NCBI RefSeq assembly: GCF_013523165.1
Contig: NZ_JAAMQI010000026.1
Span: 1-57,883, forward strand
Reading direction: 5' to 3'
DNA: 57,883 nt
From: Pseudomonas entomophila
GTDB lineage: Bacteria > Pseudomonadota > Gammaproteobacteria > Pseudomonadales > Pseudomonadaceae
A program made the translations under genes and the position numbers. A model generated the notes under the pieces. That model had not been told where the DNA came from and made no database searches. It was given only the letters and a program-made list of their open reading frames with translations. This document shows positions 16,131 to 25,255 of this stretch, piece by piece. Numbering within the stretch: the stretch's first letter is position 1; every line of letters starts with the position of its first letter.

Positions 16131-16709
16131 ATGTTGAAGAAGACGTTTGCCGCACTGGCGCTCGGCACTGCACTGTTCACCGCTGGCCAGGCCATGGCCG
16201 CCGATTACAAGATCGACAAGGAAGGCCAGCATGCCTTCGTCGACTGGAAGATCAGCCACCTGGGCTACAGCTTCATCCACGGCACGTTCAAGGACTTCGA
16301 CGGCTCGTTCAGCTGGGACAGCGCCAAGCCCGAGGCGAGCAAGATCAGCGTCGACCTGAAGACGGCCAGCCTGTGGTCCAACCATGCCGAGCGTGACAAG
16401 CACATCGCCAGCAAAGATTTCCTGGACGTGAGCCAGTACCCGGACGCGAAGTTCGTCTCGACCGCCGTCAAGTCGACCGGTGACAAGACGGCCGACGTGA
16501 CCGGCGACCTGACGCTGCACGGCGTGACCAAGCCGGTCACCTTCAAGGCCGTGTTCAACGGCGAAGGCAAGGACCCATGGGGTGGCGAGCGTGCAGGCTT
16601 CAACGCCAAGACCACGCTGAACCTGAACGACTTCGGGATCAAGGGCCCAGGCCCGACCTCCCAGACGCTGGATCTGGACATCAGCCTGGAAGGCGTGAAG
16701 CAGAAGTGA
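16131..16709 (+). CDS. yceI: YceI family periplasmic lipid-binding-like protein
   Basis: A 192-residue protein with a clear signal peptide (MLKKTFAALALGTALFTAG, cleaved after AMA). The mature part has the YceI lipocalin-like features: HAFVDWKISHLGYSFIHGTF near the start, the block DGSFSWD, and GDLTLHGVTKPVTF in the second half. Family members hold polyisoprenoid or amide lipids in a beta-barrel. A strong AGGAAGG precedes the ATG. Its place behind cytochrome b561 suggests the two act together, for instance with a quinone-like lipid; that is inference. Confidence 0.93.
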   Translation: MLKKTFAALALGTALFTAGQAMAADYKIDKEGQHAFVDWKISHLGYSFIHGTFKDFDGSFSWDSAKPEASKISVDLKTASLWSNHAERDKHIASKDFLDVSQYPDAKFVSTAVKSTGDKTADVTGDLTLHGVTKPVTFKAVFNGEGKDPWGGERAGFNAKTTLNLNDFGIKGPGPTSQTLDLDISLEGVKQK

Positions 16710-16770
16710 CCTGAGCAAGGCGTTGCCAGCAGAAACCCTGCTTGCGCCGACGCCTGACGCCAGATGCACG

Positions 16771-16805
16771 AAAGGCCAGTGGGCGTGAGCCCACTGGCCT
16801 TTTCA
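16771..16805. terminator. Bidirectional terminator between yceI and rhlE
   Basis: A 14-bp perfect stem (16771-16784 with 16789-16802, arm AAAGGCCAGTGGGC) has a GTGA loop. T residues follow on the plus strand and the AAA start gives Ts on the minus strand. It sits between convergent genes and can serve both. Confidence 0.9.
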
Positions 16806-16849
16806 TTGCGCGTCGTTTCGCCAGCCCTTGCCAGGCTGGCGTGGTCTGC

Positions 16850-18748
16850 TTAGCCCTTGCGGGTCAGCAAGGCCGGACGCTCGCCCCGTGGACGCCCAGG
16901 GGCGTCATCCAGCTGCTCGGGCGTCGGGTAACGGTCGAGCTTGGATTCCTTGCGGATGATCACGGGCTGGTGTTGCGGCTCGCGTGGGCTACGGACTGCC
17001 GGCTCCTGCCGGTTCAAGTCCTCACGGCCACCGGCCGGCCGATTGCGTGCGGGGGCATTGTCACGACGTGCGCCGCCATTGTTGCGTGGGCGCTTGTCGC
17101 CACCGTTCGTGCCGCCACCGCCGTTGCTACGCGGCGCATTGGTCGCACGGCCCTGGCCACCGGCGGGGGTCCGCGGTGCGCCTTGACCTTGACCCTGGCC
17201 ACCACCGGACTTGCCACGGTTACGGCCCTGGTTGCGGTTCTGGTAAGGGCTGACGTAGTCGGCACGGTTACCGAAGTTGTCCACGTCATCGTCCAGGAAC
17301 ACTTCCGGGTCGCGGTCGCTGCGCACGGCCTGGGCACCGTCTTGCGGTTTGCCGGACGATGGCTGGCGTGGCTTGTTGTCGCGCGGCTTGCGGGCAGGAC
17401 GACCCTCGGAGGCCGGCTTGTCGCTACGCTCGGTCCTCTCGGTCTTCTCGGCCGATGCCTTGGCAGTGCCTTGACGCGCCTTGCCCTTGTCCTTGCCTTT
17501 GTCCTTTCGTCCGCCTGCATCCTCGTTGCGAGGCTGGTTGCGCCCGCCACGGCCTTGCGGCTGGCGTTCACGGACTTCTGGTTTTTCGGCTTCCACCTGG
17601 CTGGCATCGAAGCCCATCCAGTCGCCATCCGGAATGCGCTGACGCGTGACGCGCTCGATGCTCTTGAGCAGCTTCTCTTCGTCCGGCGACACCAGGGAGA
17701 TGGCTTCACCGGAGCGGCCCGCGCGGCCCGTACGGCCGATGCGGTGCACGTAGTCTTCCTCGACGTTCGGCAGCTCGAAGTTCACCACGTGAGGCAGCTG
17801 GTCGATGTCCAGGCCGCGTGCGGCGATGTCGGTGGCCACCAGGACGCGCACGCTGTTGGCCTTGAAGTCGGCCAGGGCTTTGGTGCGCGCGTTCTGGCTC
17901 TTGTTGCCGTGGATCGCGGCAGCGGTCAGGCCATGCTTCTCGAGGTATTCGGCCAGGCGGTTGGCGCCGTGCTTGGTGCGGGTGAACACCAGCACCTGCT
18001 CCCAGGCCCCCAACGTGATCAGGTGGGCCAGCAGGGCACGCTTGTGACTGGCGGCCAGGCGGTAGATTCGCTGCTCGATGCGCTCGACCGTGGTGTTCGG
18101 CGGCGTGACCTCGATGCGCTCGGGGTTGTGCAGCAGCTTGTCGGCCAGCTCGGTGATGTCCTTGGAGAAGGTCGCCGAGAACAGCAGGTTCTGGCGCTTG
18201 GCCGGCAAGCGGGCCAGGACCTTCTTCACGTCATGGATGAAGCCCATGTCGAGCATGCGGTCGGCTTCGTCGAGCACCAGGATCTCGACGCGCGAGAGGT
18301 CGACGCTGCCTTGGCCGGCCAGGTCGAGCAGACGGCCTGGGCAGGCCACCAGCACGTCCACACCCTTGGCCATGGCCTGTACCTGCGGGTTCATGCCGAC
18401 GCCGCCGAAGATGCAGGCGCTGACGAACTTGAGGTCGCGGGCGTAGAGCTTGAAGCTGTCGTGTACCTGGGCCGCGAGCTCGCGGGTCGGTGTCAGGACC
18501 AGGACACGCGGCTGGCGCGGGCCGTGGCGTTGCGATTTGTCCGGATGACCCTCCGGGAACAGGCGCTCGAGAATCGGCAGGGCAAAGCCGCCGGTTTTAC
18601 CCGTCCCTGTCTGGGCGGCGACCATCAGGTCGCGGCCTTGCAACACGGCGGGAATCGCCCGCTGTTGCACGGGGGTCGGCTGGGTGTAGCCCGCAGCCTC
18701 GATAGCGCGGACTAGAGCCTCGGAGAGACCGAGGGAGGCGAAGGACAT
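16850..18748 (-). CDS. rhlE: DEAD-box ATP-dependent RNA helicase RhlE with long basic tail
   Basis: A 632-residue helicase. The core (about 1-380) has all DEAD-box motifs: Q motif TPVQQRAIP, Walker A AQTGTGKT, PTRELA, DEAD, SAT, the ATDIAARGLDI block and HRIGRTGRAG. The final 240 or so residues are low complexity, rich in Arg, Gly, Asn, Lys and Gln, with one acidic/aromatic island (DPEVFLDDDVDNFGN). This suits RNA binding or condensate formation and is much longer than the tail of E. coli RhlE. No DbpA-type RNA-binding domain is present. ATG 18748 is preferred over a TTG at 18754 because AGGA lies 6 bp ahead. RhlE proteins act in RNA remodelling and cold adaptation. Confidence 0.93.
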   Translation of the reverse strand: MSFASLGLSEALVRAIEAAGYTQPTPVQQRAIPAVLQGRDLMVAAQTGTGKTGGFALPILERLFPEGHPDKSQRHGPRQPRVLVLTPTRELAAQVHDSFKLYARDLKFVSACIFGGVGMNPQVQAMAKGVDVLVACPGRLLDLAGQGSVDLSRVEILVLDEADRMLDMGFIHDVKKVLARLPAKRQNLLFSATFSKDITELADKLLHNPERIEVTPPNTTVERIEQRIYRLAASHKRALLAHLITLGAWEQVLVFTRTKHGANRLAEYLEKHGLTAAAIHGNKSQNARTKALADFKANSVRVLVATDIAARGLDIDQLPHVVNFELPNVEEDYVHRIGRTGRAGRSGEAISLVSPDEEKLLKSIERVTRQRIPDGDWMGFDASQVEAEKPEVRERQPQGRGGRNQPRNEDAGGRKDKGKDKGKARQGTAKASAEKTERTERSDKPASEGRPARKPRDNKPRQPSSGKPQDGAQAVRSDRDPEVFLDDDVDNFGNRADYVSPYQNRNQGRNRGKSGGGQGQGQGAPRTPAGGQGRATNAPRSNGGGGTNGGDKRPRNNGGARRDNAPARNRPAGGREDLNRQEPAVRSPREPQHQPVIIRKESKLDRYPTPEQLDDAPGRPRGERPALLTRKG

Positions 18749-18968
18749 GGGCAATCCTGTTCTAGTGGGGGCTGAGCCCTATGGGATGATCGTGCCTGGC
18801 GCGATGGGCATCGAGGGATGCGATCGCGTCCGGTACTGCTGGGTCTTTCGATGCAATCAACGGTGGCGCGACGACGCGAGCCGCGTGTCATTGCCGTTCG
18901 AATGCCTGTTGCGAGACCGAGCGTCCGGGCGTGAGCCTAGGCGGGAAGGTCGGAGTATAACAGAGCAT

Positions 18969-19748
18969 TCACGGTGTGCCGCTTTCCTGCTGCTCAATGG
19001 CATCGGGAAGCGCGCTGACGTACTCGGGCAGTTCGAAGGCCTGGAAACCAGGCTCCTGCCGCAGGCGCTGCAACTCTTCGGCAAACCGTTGCGCCAATCG
19101 TTCAGCGCCGGGTCGAACCCCCAGTGCCAGGTACTGGGGGCGACGACGGATCAGCAGGGGCAGCATCTCGACCGAGTCGGCAATGCCCATCTGCTGGACC
19201 AGATAGTGCCCGACACGGCGGTCCGTGACCAGCAGATCGATGCGCCCGAGCAGCAATTTGCCGAAATTGGCCTCGTGGGTCTGCGCCGTTTCCCGGCGAA
19301 AGAGCGTCGAGGTGTTGAACGCCTGGCCATAGTCGTAATCGGGCGAGGTGCCGATCAACAGCCCTGCCAGGTCTTCCAGGCGATGGGCCGGGTGAGGGCG
19401 GGCACGCGACTGGAACAGCACGAACTCCACCTGCGAGAGCGGCTCCGGCGCGTAGATCAGGTAGTGCTCACGCTCGGGTGTCCTGAGTGCATCGAGCACA
19501 CCATCGGCCTGGCCTTGCTGGACCATGGCCAGGCAGCGGCGCCACGGCATGAACTGCCAGTCCACCTCGATGCCGAGACGACGAAAGACCTCGGTCGCCA
19601 GGCGCTGATGCACGCCCGTCGGCTGGCCGGCCTGCAGGTGGATATAGGGTGCCCAGTCGTCGCTGACGATGCGCAGGCGCTCGGCATGGGCGCCCGCACT
19701 CAGCAGGACGAGCAGGGTGATCCAGAGAAGACGTGCGAAATGGGGCAT
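18969..19748 (-). CDS. Orphan periplasmic substrate-binding protein (SBP_bac_3 type)
   Basis: A 259-residue protein with a signal peptide (MPHFARLLWITLLVLLSAG, cleavage after AHA). The mature part starts LRIVSDDWAPYIHL, continues with MPWRRCLAMVQQGQADG and has the LIGTSPDYDYG segment, as in family-3 extracytoplasmic solute-binding proteins. These usually bind polar amino acids for an ABC importer or act as sensor domains. No permease or ATPase gene is adjacent, so it is either shared with a distant transporter or has a different role. The ATG at 19748 is chosen because it places the signal peptide at the N-terminus; an upstream start at 19790 would bury it. Ligand unknown. Confidence 0.82.
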   Translation of the reverse strand: MPHFARLLWITLLVLLSAGAHAERLRIVSDDWAPYIHLQAGQPTGVHQRLATEVFRRLGIEVDWQFMPWRRCLAMVQQGQADGVLDALRTPEREHYLIYAPEPLSQVEFVLFQSRARPHPAHRLEDLAGLLIGTSPDYDYGQAFNTSTLFRRETAQTHEANFGKLLLGRIDLLVTDRRVGHYLVQQMGIADSVEMLPLLIRRRPQYLALGVRPGAERLAQRFAEELQRLRQEPGFQAFELPEYVSALPDAIEQQESGTP

Positions 19749-19809
19749 CGCGGCAGAGTACGATGGATGATCGATCAGGGCCAGAGGCATGAAACCAGGA
19801 CGTGCAGCG

Positions 19810-19839
19810 CGTCACGTTCGGCCGTAGGCGAACGTGACG
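19810..19839. repeat. Perfect 11-bp inverted repeat just after metF
   Basis: CGTCACGTTCG (19810-19820) is repeated inverted at 19829-19839 with an 8-nt loop. It starts 6 bp after the metF stop codon. There is no T-tract on either side, so it may be a U-less terminator or an mRNA 3' end stabiliser rather than a classical terminator. Confidence 0.6.
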
Positions 19840-19845
19840 AACGGT

Positions 19846-20691
19846 TCAGCGTGGCAGCTGCAGGTTGTTCCAGATGGCCATGCTGGCCTCGGCCTGGTTC
19901 AACGTGTAGAAATGCAGGCCAGGTGCACCCCCTGCGAGCAATTGTTCGCACATGCGGGTCATCACCTCTTCGCCGAAGGCCTGGATGCTGCGCACGTCGT
20001 CACCATAGGCTTCCAGCTGCTTGCGAATCCAGCGCGGGATATCGGCACCGCACGCATCGGAGAAGCGTGCCAGCTTGCTGTAGTTGGTGATCGGCATGAT
20101 GCCTGGGATCAGCGGGATGTCCACGCCCATCTTCTGCACGCGCTCGGCGAAATAGAAATAGCTGTCGGCGTTGAAGAAGTACTGGGTGATCGCACTGTCG
20201 GCACCGGCCTTGACCTTGCGCACGAAGTTGCTCAGGTCGCTCTCGAAGTCACGGGCCTGCGGGTGCATCTCGGGGTAGGCCGCGACTTCCAGGCGGAAGT
20301 GATCGCCGGTTTCCTGGCGAATGAACGCCACCAGGTCGCTGGCGTAGCGCAGCTCGCCATACGACATGCCCATGCCTGACGGCAGGTCGCCGCGCAGGGC
20401 GACGATGCGCTGGATGCCGGCCTGCTTGTACTGCTCGAGCAGGGCGCGCAATTCGACCTTGCTGTCGCCGACGCAGGACAGGTGAGGCGCGGCCGGGATC
20501 TTCACCTCGTGTTCGAGTTGCAACACGGTGTTGAGCGTACGGTCGCGGGTGGAGCCACCGGCACCGTAGGTGCAGGAGAAGAATTCAGGGTTCAGCGTGG
20601 CCAGCTGACGGGCGACACCCATCAGTTTTTCATGGCCGGCTTCGGTCTTGGTCGGGAAGAATTCGAAGCTGTAACTGCGTTTATCTGACAT
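19846..20691 (-). CDS. metF: Methylenetetrahydrofolate reductase
   Basis: A 281-residue FAD-dependent TIM-barrel enzyme that reduces 5,10-methylene-THF to 5-methyl-THF, the methyl donor for methionine synthesis. It begins MSDKRSYSFEFFPTKTEAG, the usual MetF start with its catalytic-region Glu. It contains FSCTYGAGGSTRDRT and RGDLPSGMG, and the size is standard. AAGGAAG precedes the ATG at 20691. It lies 144 bp downstream of ahcY on the same strand and is probably in the same transcript, so the SAH riboswitch may control it too. Confidence 0.96.
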   Translation of the reverse strand: MSDKRSYSFEFFPTKTEAGHEKLMGVARQLATLNPEFFSCTYGAGGSTRDRTLNTVLQLEHEVKIPAAPHLSCVGDSKVELRALLEQYKQAGIQRIVALRGDLPSGMGMSYGELRYASDLVAFIRQETGDHFRLEVAAYPEMHPQARDFESDLSNFVRKVKAGADSAITQYFFNADSYFYFAERVQKMGVDIPLIPGIMPITNYSKLARFSDACGADIPRWIRKQLEAYGDDVRSIQAFGEEVMTRMCEQLLAGGAPGLHFYTLNQAEASMAIWNNLQLPR

Positions 20692-20722
20692 GGGGTCTTC
20701 CTTCAGCTTCAAGCGGTGGGCT

Positions 20723-20817
20723 GCAAGCTGCACGTAAAAGCCGAACGCGGCGCTTGAGGGGCAGGGACAAGCCGCCACTGCTCGCGTCACGATCGACGCG
20801 TACAGCGTGCAGCTTGC
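20723..20817. repeat. Inverted repeat in the ahcY-metF spacer
   Basis: GCAAGCTGCACG (20723-20734) recurs inverted at 20806-20817. The enclosed 71 bp also hold partly complementary GCTTGAGGGGCA/TGCCCCTCGACGC stretches. It is a large imperfect stem-loop of the kind often found between Pseudomonas genes. It could form in the mRNA between the two genes and adjust the ratio of their products. Confidence 0.5.
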
Positions 20818-20835
20818 CCCTCGACGCGCAGCGCC

Positions 20836-22245
<1,410 letters not shown>

Positions 22246-22271
22246 TGAGAGCCTCCATTCGTGATAGCGAA

Positions 22272-22362
22272 TGGGCGCCGTTGTGCGTTTGAGCGTCCGC
22301 GAGACGGACAACGCCCCGACCGAGCCTGACAGGTCGAACCTGCTGCAGCGCCCCTCGGCCGG
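22272..22362 (-). promoter_or_regulatory. SAH riboswitch upstream of ahcY
   Basis: On the minus strand the leader carries GAGGGGCGCTGCAGC (plus 22341-22355), then CAGGCTCGGTC, and finally CAACGGCGCC (plus 22274-22283). These are the three conserved blocks of the SAH riboswitch, with GGCGC/GCGCC forming the pseudoknot-closing pairing. Between the second and third block lies an extra arm with the hairpin GTCCG/CGGAC (22295-22299 and 22305-22309) inside a GCGTT/AACGC stem. The known class binds S-adenosylhomocysteine and turns expression on. The ahcY ribosome site follows about 20 nt later. Confidence 0.92.
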
Positions 22363-22405
22363 GTGGCGGGCATGGCGCACTGGGCGGCCATGTGAAACGG
22401 CGTCG

Positions 22406-22434
22406 ATTATACCCGCGCTTGGGCGCCGACCCAA
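22406..22434 (-). promoter_or_regulatory. Sigma-70 promoter of ahcY
   Basis: On the minus strand a perfect TATAAT (22406-22411) lies 17 bp after TTGGGT (22429-22434). Transcription would start about 30 bp before the riboswitch aptamer, which fits. Confidence 0.8.
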
Positions 22435-22535
22435 GGCTTTCCGTCGACTATCGAGACGATGGTCGATCTTCAATGGAGTCACACCGAGGGCTCTGCCATG
22501 ATGCTTCCACGACAGGCCAGCGACGAGGAGCACGC

Positions 22536-22934
22536 ATGAATTTCCATACCCGCAAATGGGTGAAACCTGAAGACCTCAACCCCAACGGCACCTTGTTCGG
22601 CGGCAGCCTGCTGCGCTGGATCGACGAAGAGGCGGCGATCTACGCCATCGTCCAGCTGGGCAACCAGCGCGTGGTCACCAAGTACATGTCCGAGATCAAC
22701 TTCGTCAGTGCCTCGCGTCAGGGCGACATCATCGAGCTGGGCATCACCGCCACCGAGTTCGGCCGGACCTCGATCACCCTGCGCTGCGAAGTGCGCAACA
22801 AGATCACCCGCAAGAGCATCCTGACCGTCGACCGCATGGTCTTCGTCAACCTCGGCGAAGATGGTCTGCCGGCGCCCCATGGGCGGACGAAGATCAAGTA
22901 CATCGACGACCAGTTCGATACGGCGTTGGTGTAG
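22536..22934 (+). CDS. Acyl-CoA thioesterase (YciA-like hotdog fold)
   Basis: A 132-residue single hotdog-domain protein. LNPNGTLFGGSLLRWIDEEAAIYA is the catalytic helix region with the Asp found in YciA and acyl-CoA hydrolases, and SEINFVSASRQGDIIELG follows as expected. Such enzymes release free fatty acid and CoA from acyl-CoA as oligomers. The ATG at 22536 has GAGGAG 5 bp upstream. The gene is divergent from ahcY and runs into the REP array. Substrate chain length cannot be told. Confidence 0.9.
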   Translation: MNFHTRKWVKPEDLNPNGTLFGGSLLRWIDEEAAIYAIVQLGNQRVVTKYMSEINFVSASRQGDIIELGITATEFGRTSITLRCEVRNKITRKSILTVDRMVFVNLGEDGLPAPHGRTKIKYIDDQFDTALV

Positions 22935-22971
22935 GGGCGCGTTCCAGGCGTGGGCGGACTCCTACATTCAT

Positions 22972-23392
22972 CGCAGTGGTCTAGGCAGTCGCGGCCCATG
23001 TGGGAGATCCTGTGGTTTCTGCCAAGTACGCAGGGTGGGTCCTGGCGGGCCCAATCGCGGCGCAGGGGCCGCTCCTACACCCACCGCAGGGGTCCAGGCA
23101 GTCGCGGCCCATGTGGGAGATCCTGTGGTTTCTGCCAAGTACGCAGGGTGGGCCCTGTCGGCCCAATCGCGGCGCAGGGGCCGCTCCTACACCCACCGCA
23201 GGGGTCCAGGCAGTCGCGGCCCATGTGGGAGATCCTGTGGTTTCTGCCAAGTACGCAGGGTGGGCCCTGGCGGGCCCAATCGCGGCGCAGGGGCCGCTCA
23301 TTCATCGTAGTGGTCCAGGCAGTCGCGGCCCATGTGGGAGCGGCCCCCGTGCCGCGATTGGGCCCGCAGGGCCCACAAGGACAGCCCCACTT
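22972..23392. repeat. Tandem array of REP-bearing units of about 112 bp
   Basis: Three near-identical direct units start at 22972, 23085 and 23197 (113, 112 and 109 bp). A fourth start at 23306 diverges after GTGGGAG. Each full unit holds GTGGGAGATCCTGTGG, then a GGGCCC-type palindrome and AATCGCGGCGCAGGGGCCGC. The last partial unit instead carries the same palindromic element in reverse orientation (GGGCCCGCAGGGCCC at 23360-23374), so the array ends as an inverted REP pair. It fills the gap between the convergent thioesterase and antiporter genes. Apparent open frames inside it simply follow the repeat and are not counted as genes. Confidence 0.92.
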
Positions 23393-23394
23393 AT

Positions 23395-24633
23395 TCAATC
23401 AGGCTGGCGCGTCACCCCACGCACCACGCGGCCGATCGACAACCCCTGTATCAGGATCGACGACAACACCACGATGTAGGTGATGCTCAGCAGCAGGTCA
23501 CGTTCCTCGCCCATCGGCAACGACAGCGCCAGCGCCACCGATACCCCGCCGCGTAGGCCACCCCAGGTGAGCACGCGGATGGTGCCCTGGGGCACGCTGC
23601 GCCAGCGGCGCAGGAGCAGGATCGCGGGCGCCACGGTGAGCATGCGCGACAGCAGGATGGCCACGGCCAGGACGCTCGCCGCTGCGACGTGCAGCCAGTT
23701 GAACGGCAGCAACAGCAGCTCCAGGCCGATCAGCGCGAAGAGCAGGGCGTTGAGCATGTCGTCGATCAACTCCCAGAAGCCGTCCATGTAGCGCCGGGTC
23801 ATGTCGTTCATCGCCAGGTTGCGGCCCAGGTTACCGATGATCAGTCCCGCCACCACCATGGCGATCGGCGCCGAGACATGCAGCTCGTAGCACATCGCCG
23901 AACCGCCGATGACCAGTGCCAGGGTGAGCATGACCTCGACCTGGTACTGCTCCACGCTCTTGATCATGCGGTAGGTGACGTAGCCCAGCACACCTCCGAA
24001 GACGATCCCGCCGATGGCTTCGCGAACGAACAGCAGCGCGGTGTCGGCCATGCTCGGCGTCTCGCCCAGCTGAATGATGCCCAGCAGCACGGTGAACACC
24101 ACTACCGCCGTGCCATCGTTGAACAGCGACTCTCCAACGATGGTGGTCTTCAGCGGCTTGGACGCATTGGCGGTCCGCAGGGCGCCGAGCACGGCGATGG
24201 GGTCGGTGGGCGAGATCAGCGCGCCGAACAGCAGGCAGTAGATCAGGCTGACGTGCCAGCCGAACAGGGCGAAGACCCAGTGCGCCAGGTAGCCGATCAC
24301 CACCGTGGCGATCAGCACACCCACCGTGGCCAGCAGGCCGATCGGCCAGCGATAGCTGCGCAGGTCCGCCAGGTTCACGTGCAAGGCGCCGGCGAACAGC
24401 AGGAAGGCCAGCATCCAGTGCATCAGCAGGTCATTGAAGTCGATCTGGTTCATCAGGCTTTCGACGCGCTCTTCCAGCCCTGGGTAGCCGATCAGGCTCA
24501 GCCCTTGCAGGCATAGGGAGAACAGCAGCGCCGTGACCATCACGCCGATGGCGGGCGGCAGGCCGATGAACCGGTAGTTGACGTAGGTGAGGAGGGTGGT
24601 CAGGCAGATAAACGCAGCGACAAGCTCAAGCAT
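23395..24633 (-). CDS. CPA1-type sodium/proton antiporter
   Basis: A 412-residue membrane protein of about 12 helices. The transport-core motif is GALISPTDPIAVLGALR with the paired acidic site, followed by GESLFNDGTAVVVFTVLL, both diagnostic for NhaP/CPA1 antiporters. It exchanges Na+ or K+ for protons across the inner membrane. ATG 24633 (MLELVAAFICL) is chosen since AGGA lies 6-7 bp upstream; an ATG at 24660 would add nine residues. It has only a short C-terminal end, without a regulatory domain. Confidence 0.92.
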   Translation of the reverse strand: MLELVAAFICLTTLLTYVNYRFIGLPPAIGVMVTALLFSLCLQGLSLIGYPGLEERVESLMNQIDFNDLLMHWMLAFLLFAGALHVNLADLRSYRWPIGLLATVGVLIATVVIGYLAHWVFALFGWHVSLIYCLLFGALISPTDPIAVLGALRTANASKPLKTTIVGESLFNDGTAVVVFTVLLGIIQLGETPSMADTALLFVREAIGGIVFGGVLGYVTYRMIKSVEQYQVEVMLTLALVIGGSAMCYELHVSAPIAMVVAGLIIGNLGRNLAMNDMTRRYMDGFWELIDDMLNALLFALIGLELLLLPFNWLHVAAASVLAVAILLSRMLTVAPAILLLRRWRSVPQGTIRVLTWGGLRGGVSVALALSLPMGEERDLLLSITYIVVLSSILIQGLSIGRVVRGVTRQPD

Positions 24634-24858
24634 CCCGGTTCCTGTAACAGTGGATTCCAATTCGTTGCCCGAATGACTCAGGCAATCGTTGGATGACCTT
24701 TACCACGGTTCGGGGCACAGCTTATGACCAGAATTCCACGGAACGTTCAGCACCGGTACGCCACTAGAACCTTTTTCGTCGGCCAGTACTCCTAGCTGCA
24801 AGCAGGTCCCGAAGACCGGGCCGCCCCCGTTTGCCTATCCGTTTCAGAGGACTCTGCC

Positions 24859-25245
24859 ATGACCGTTGCCCTGTGGTGCGTGCTGGTCGCGATTTTCCTG
24901 CCGCTGGTCTGCACGCTGATCGCCAAGCTCAGCAGCGGTCGTTTCGGCATGAAGGACAACCATGATCCACGCGGTTTTCTCGATTCGCTGGAAGGGTTGC
25001 CACGCCGTGCCCACGCGGCGCAGCAGAACAGTCACGAAGCACTGCCGCCGTTCATCGCCGCCGTGCTGGTGGCCGACCTGGTCGGCCACGCGGACCAGGT
25101 CACCCAGGACGTGCTGGGCGTGCTCTACATCACCAGCCGCCTGCTCTACATCATCTGCTACCTGGCGGATTGGGCCGCGCTGCGCTCGCTGGTCTGGGCC
25201 GCCGGGCTGGCTATCGTCGTGGCGTTCTTCGTCGTGTCGGTCTGA
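24859..25245 (+). CDS. MAPEG family membrane protein
   Basis: A 128-residue, four-helix membrane protein. HAAQQNSHEALPPFIAAV (near residue 52) is the MAPEG signature region, with the basic and acidic residues that bind glutathione or lipid head groups in related enzymes, and YITSRLLYIICYLADW follows. Eukaryotic relatives are glutathione transferases or leukotriene synthases; bacterial ones are mostly uncharacterised. AGAGGA precedes the ATG. It converges on mltA with a 10-bp gap. Confidence 0.88.
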   Translation: MTVALWCVLVAIFLPLVCTLIAKLSSGRFGMKDNHDPRGFLDSLEGLPRRAHAAQQNSHEALPPFIAAVLVADLVGHADQVTQDVLGVLYITSRLLYIICYLADWAALRSLVWAAGLAIVVAFFVVSV

Positions 25246-25255
25246 CCGCCCGACG

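Noticed and set aside
22972..23392. Possible CRISPR array
   Set aside because: Units are about 112 bp with no unique spacers, and no cas genes are near. The sequences match REP elements.
22861..23483. Repetitive open frames over the REP array that look like a repeat protein
   Set aside because: The protein periodicity is only the 112-bp DNA repeat. All frames in both directions are open, and there is no ribosome site or known fold.
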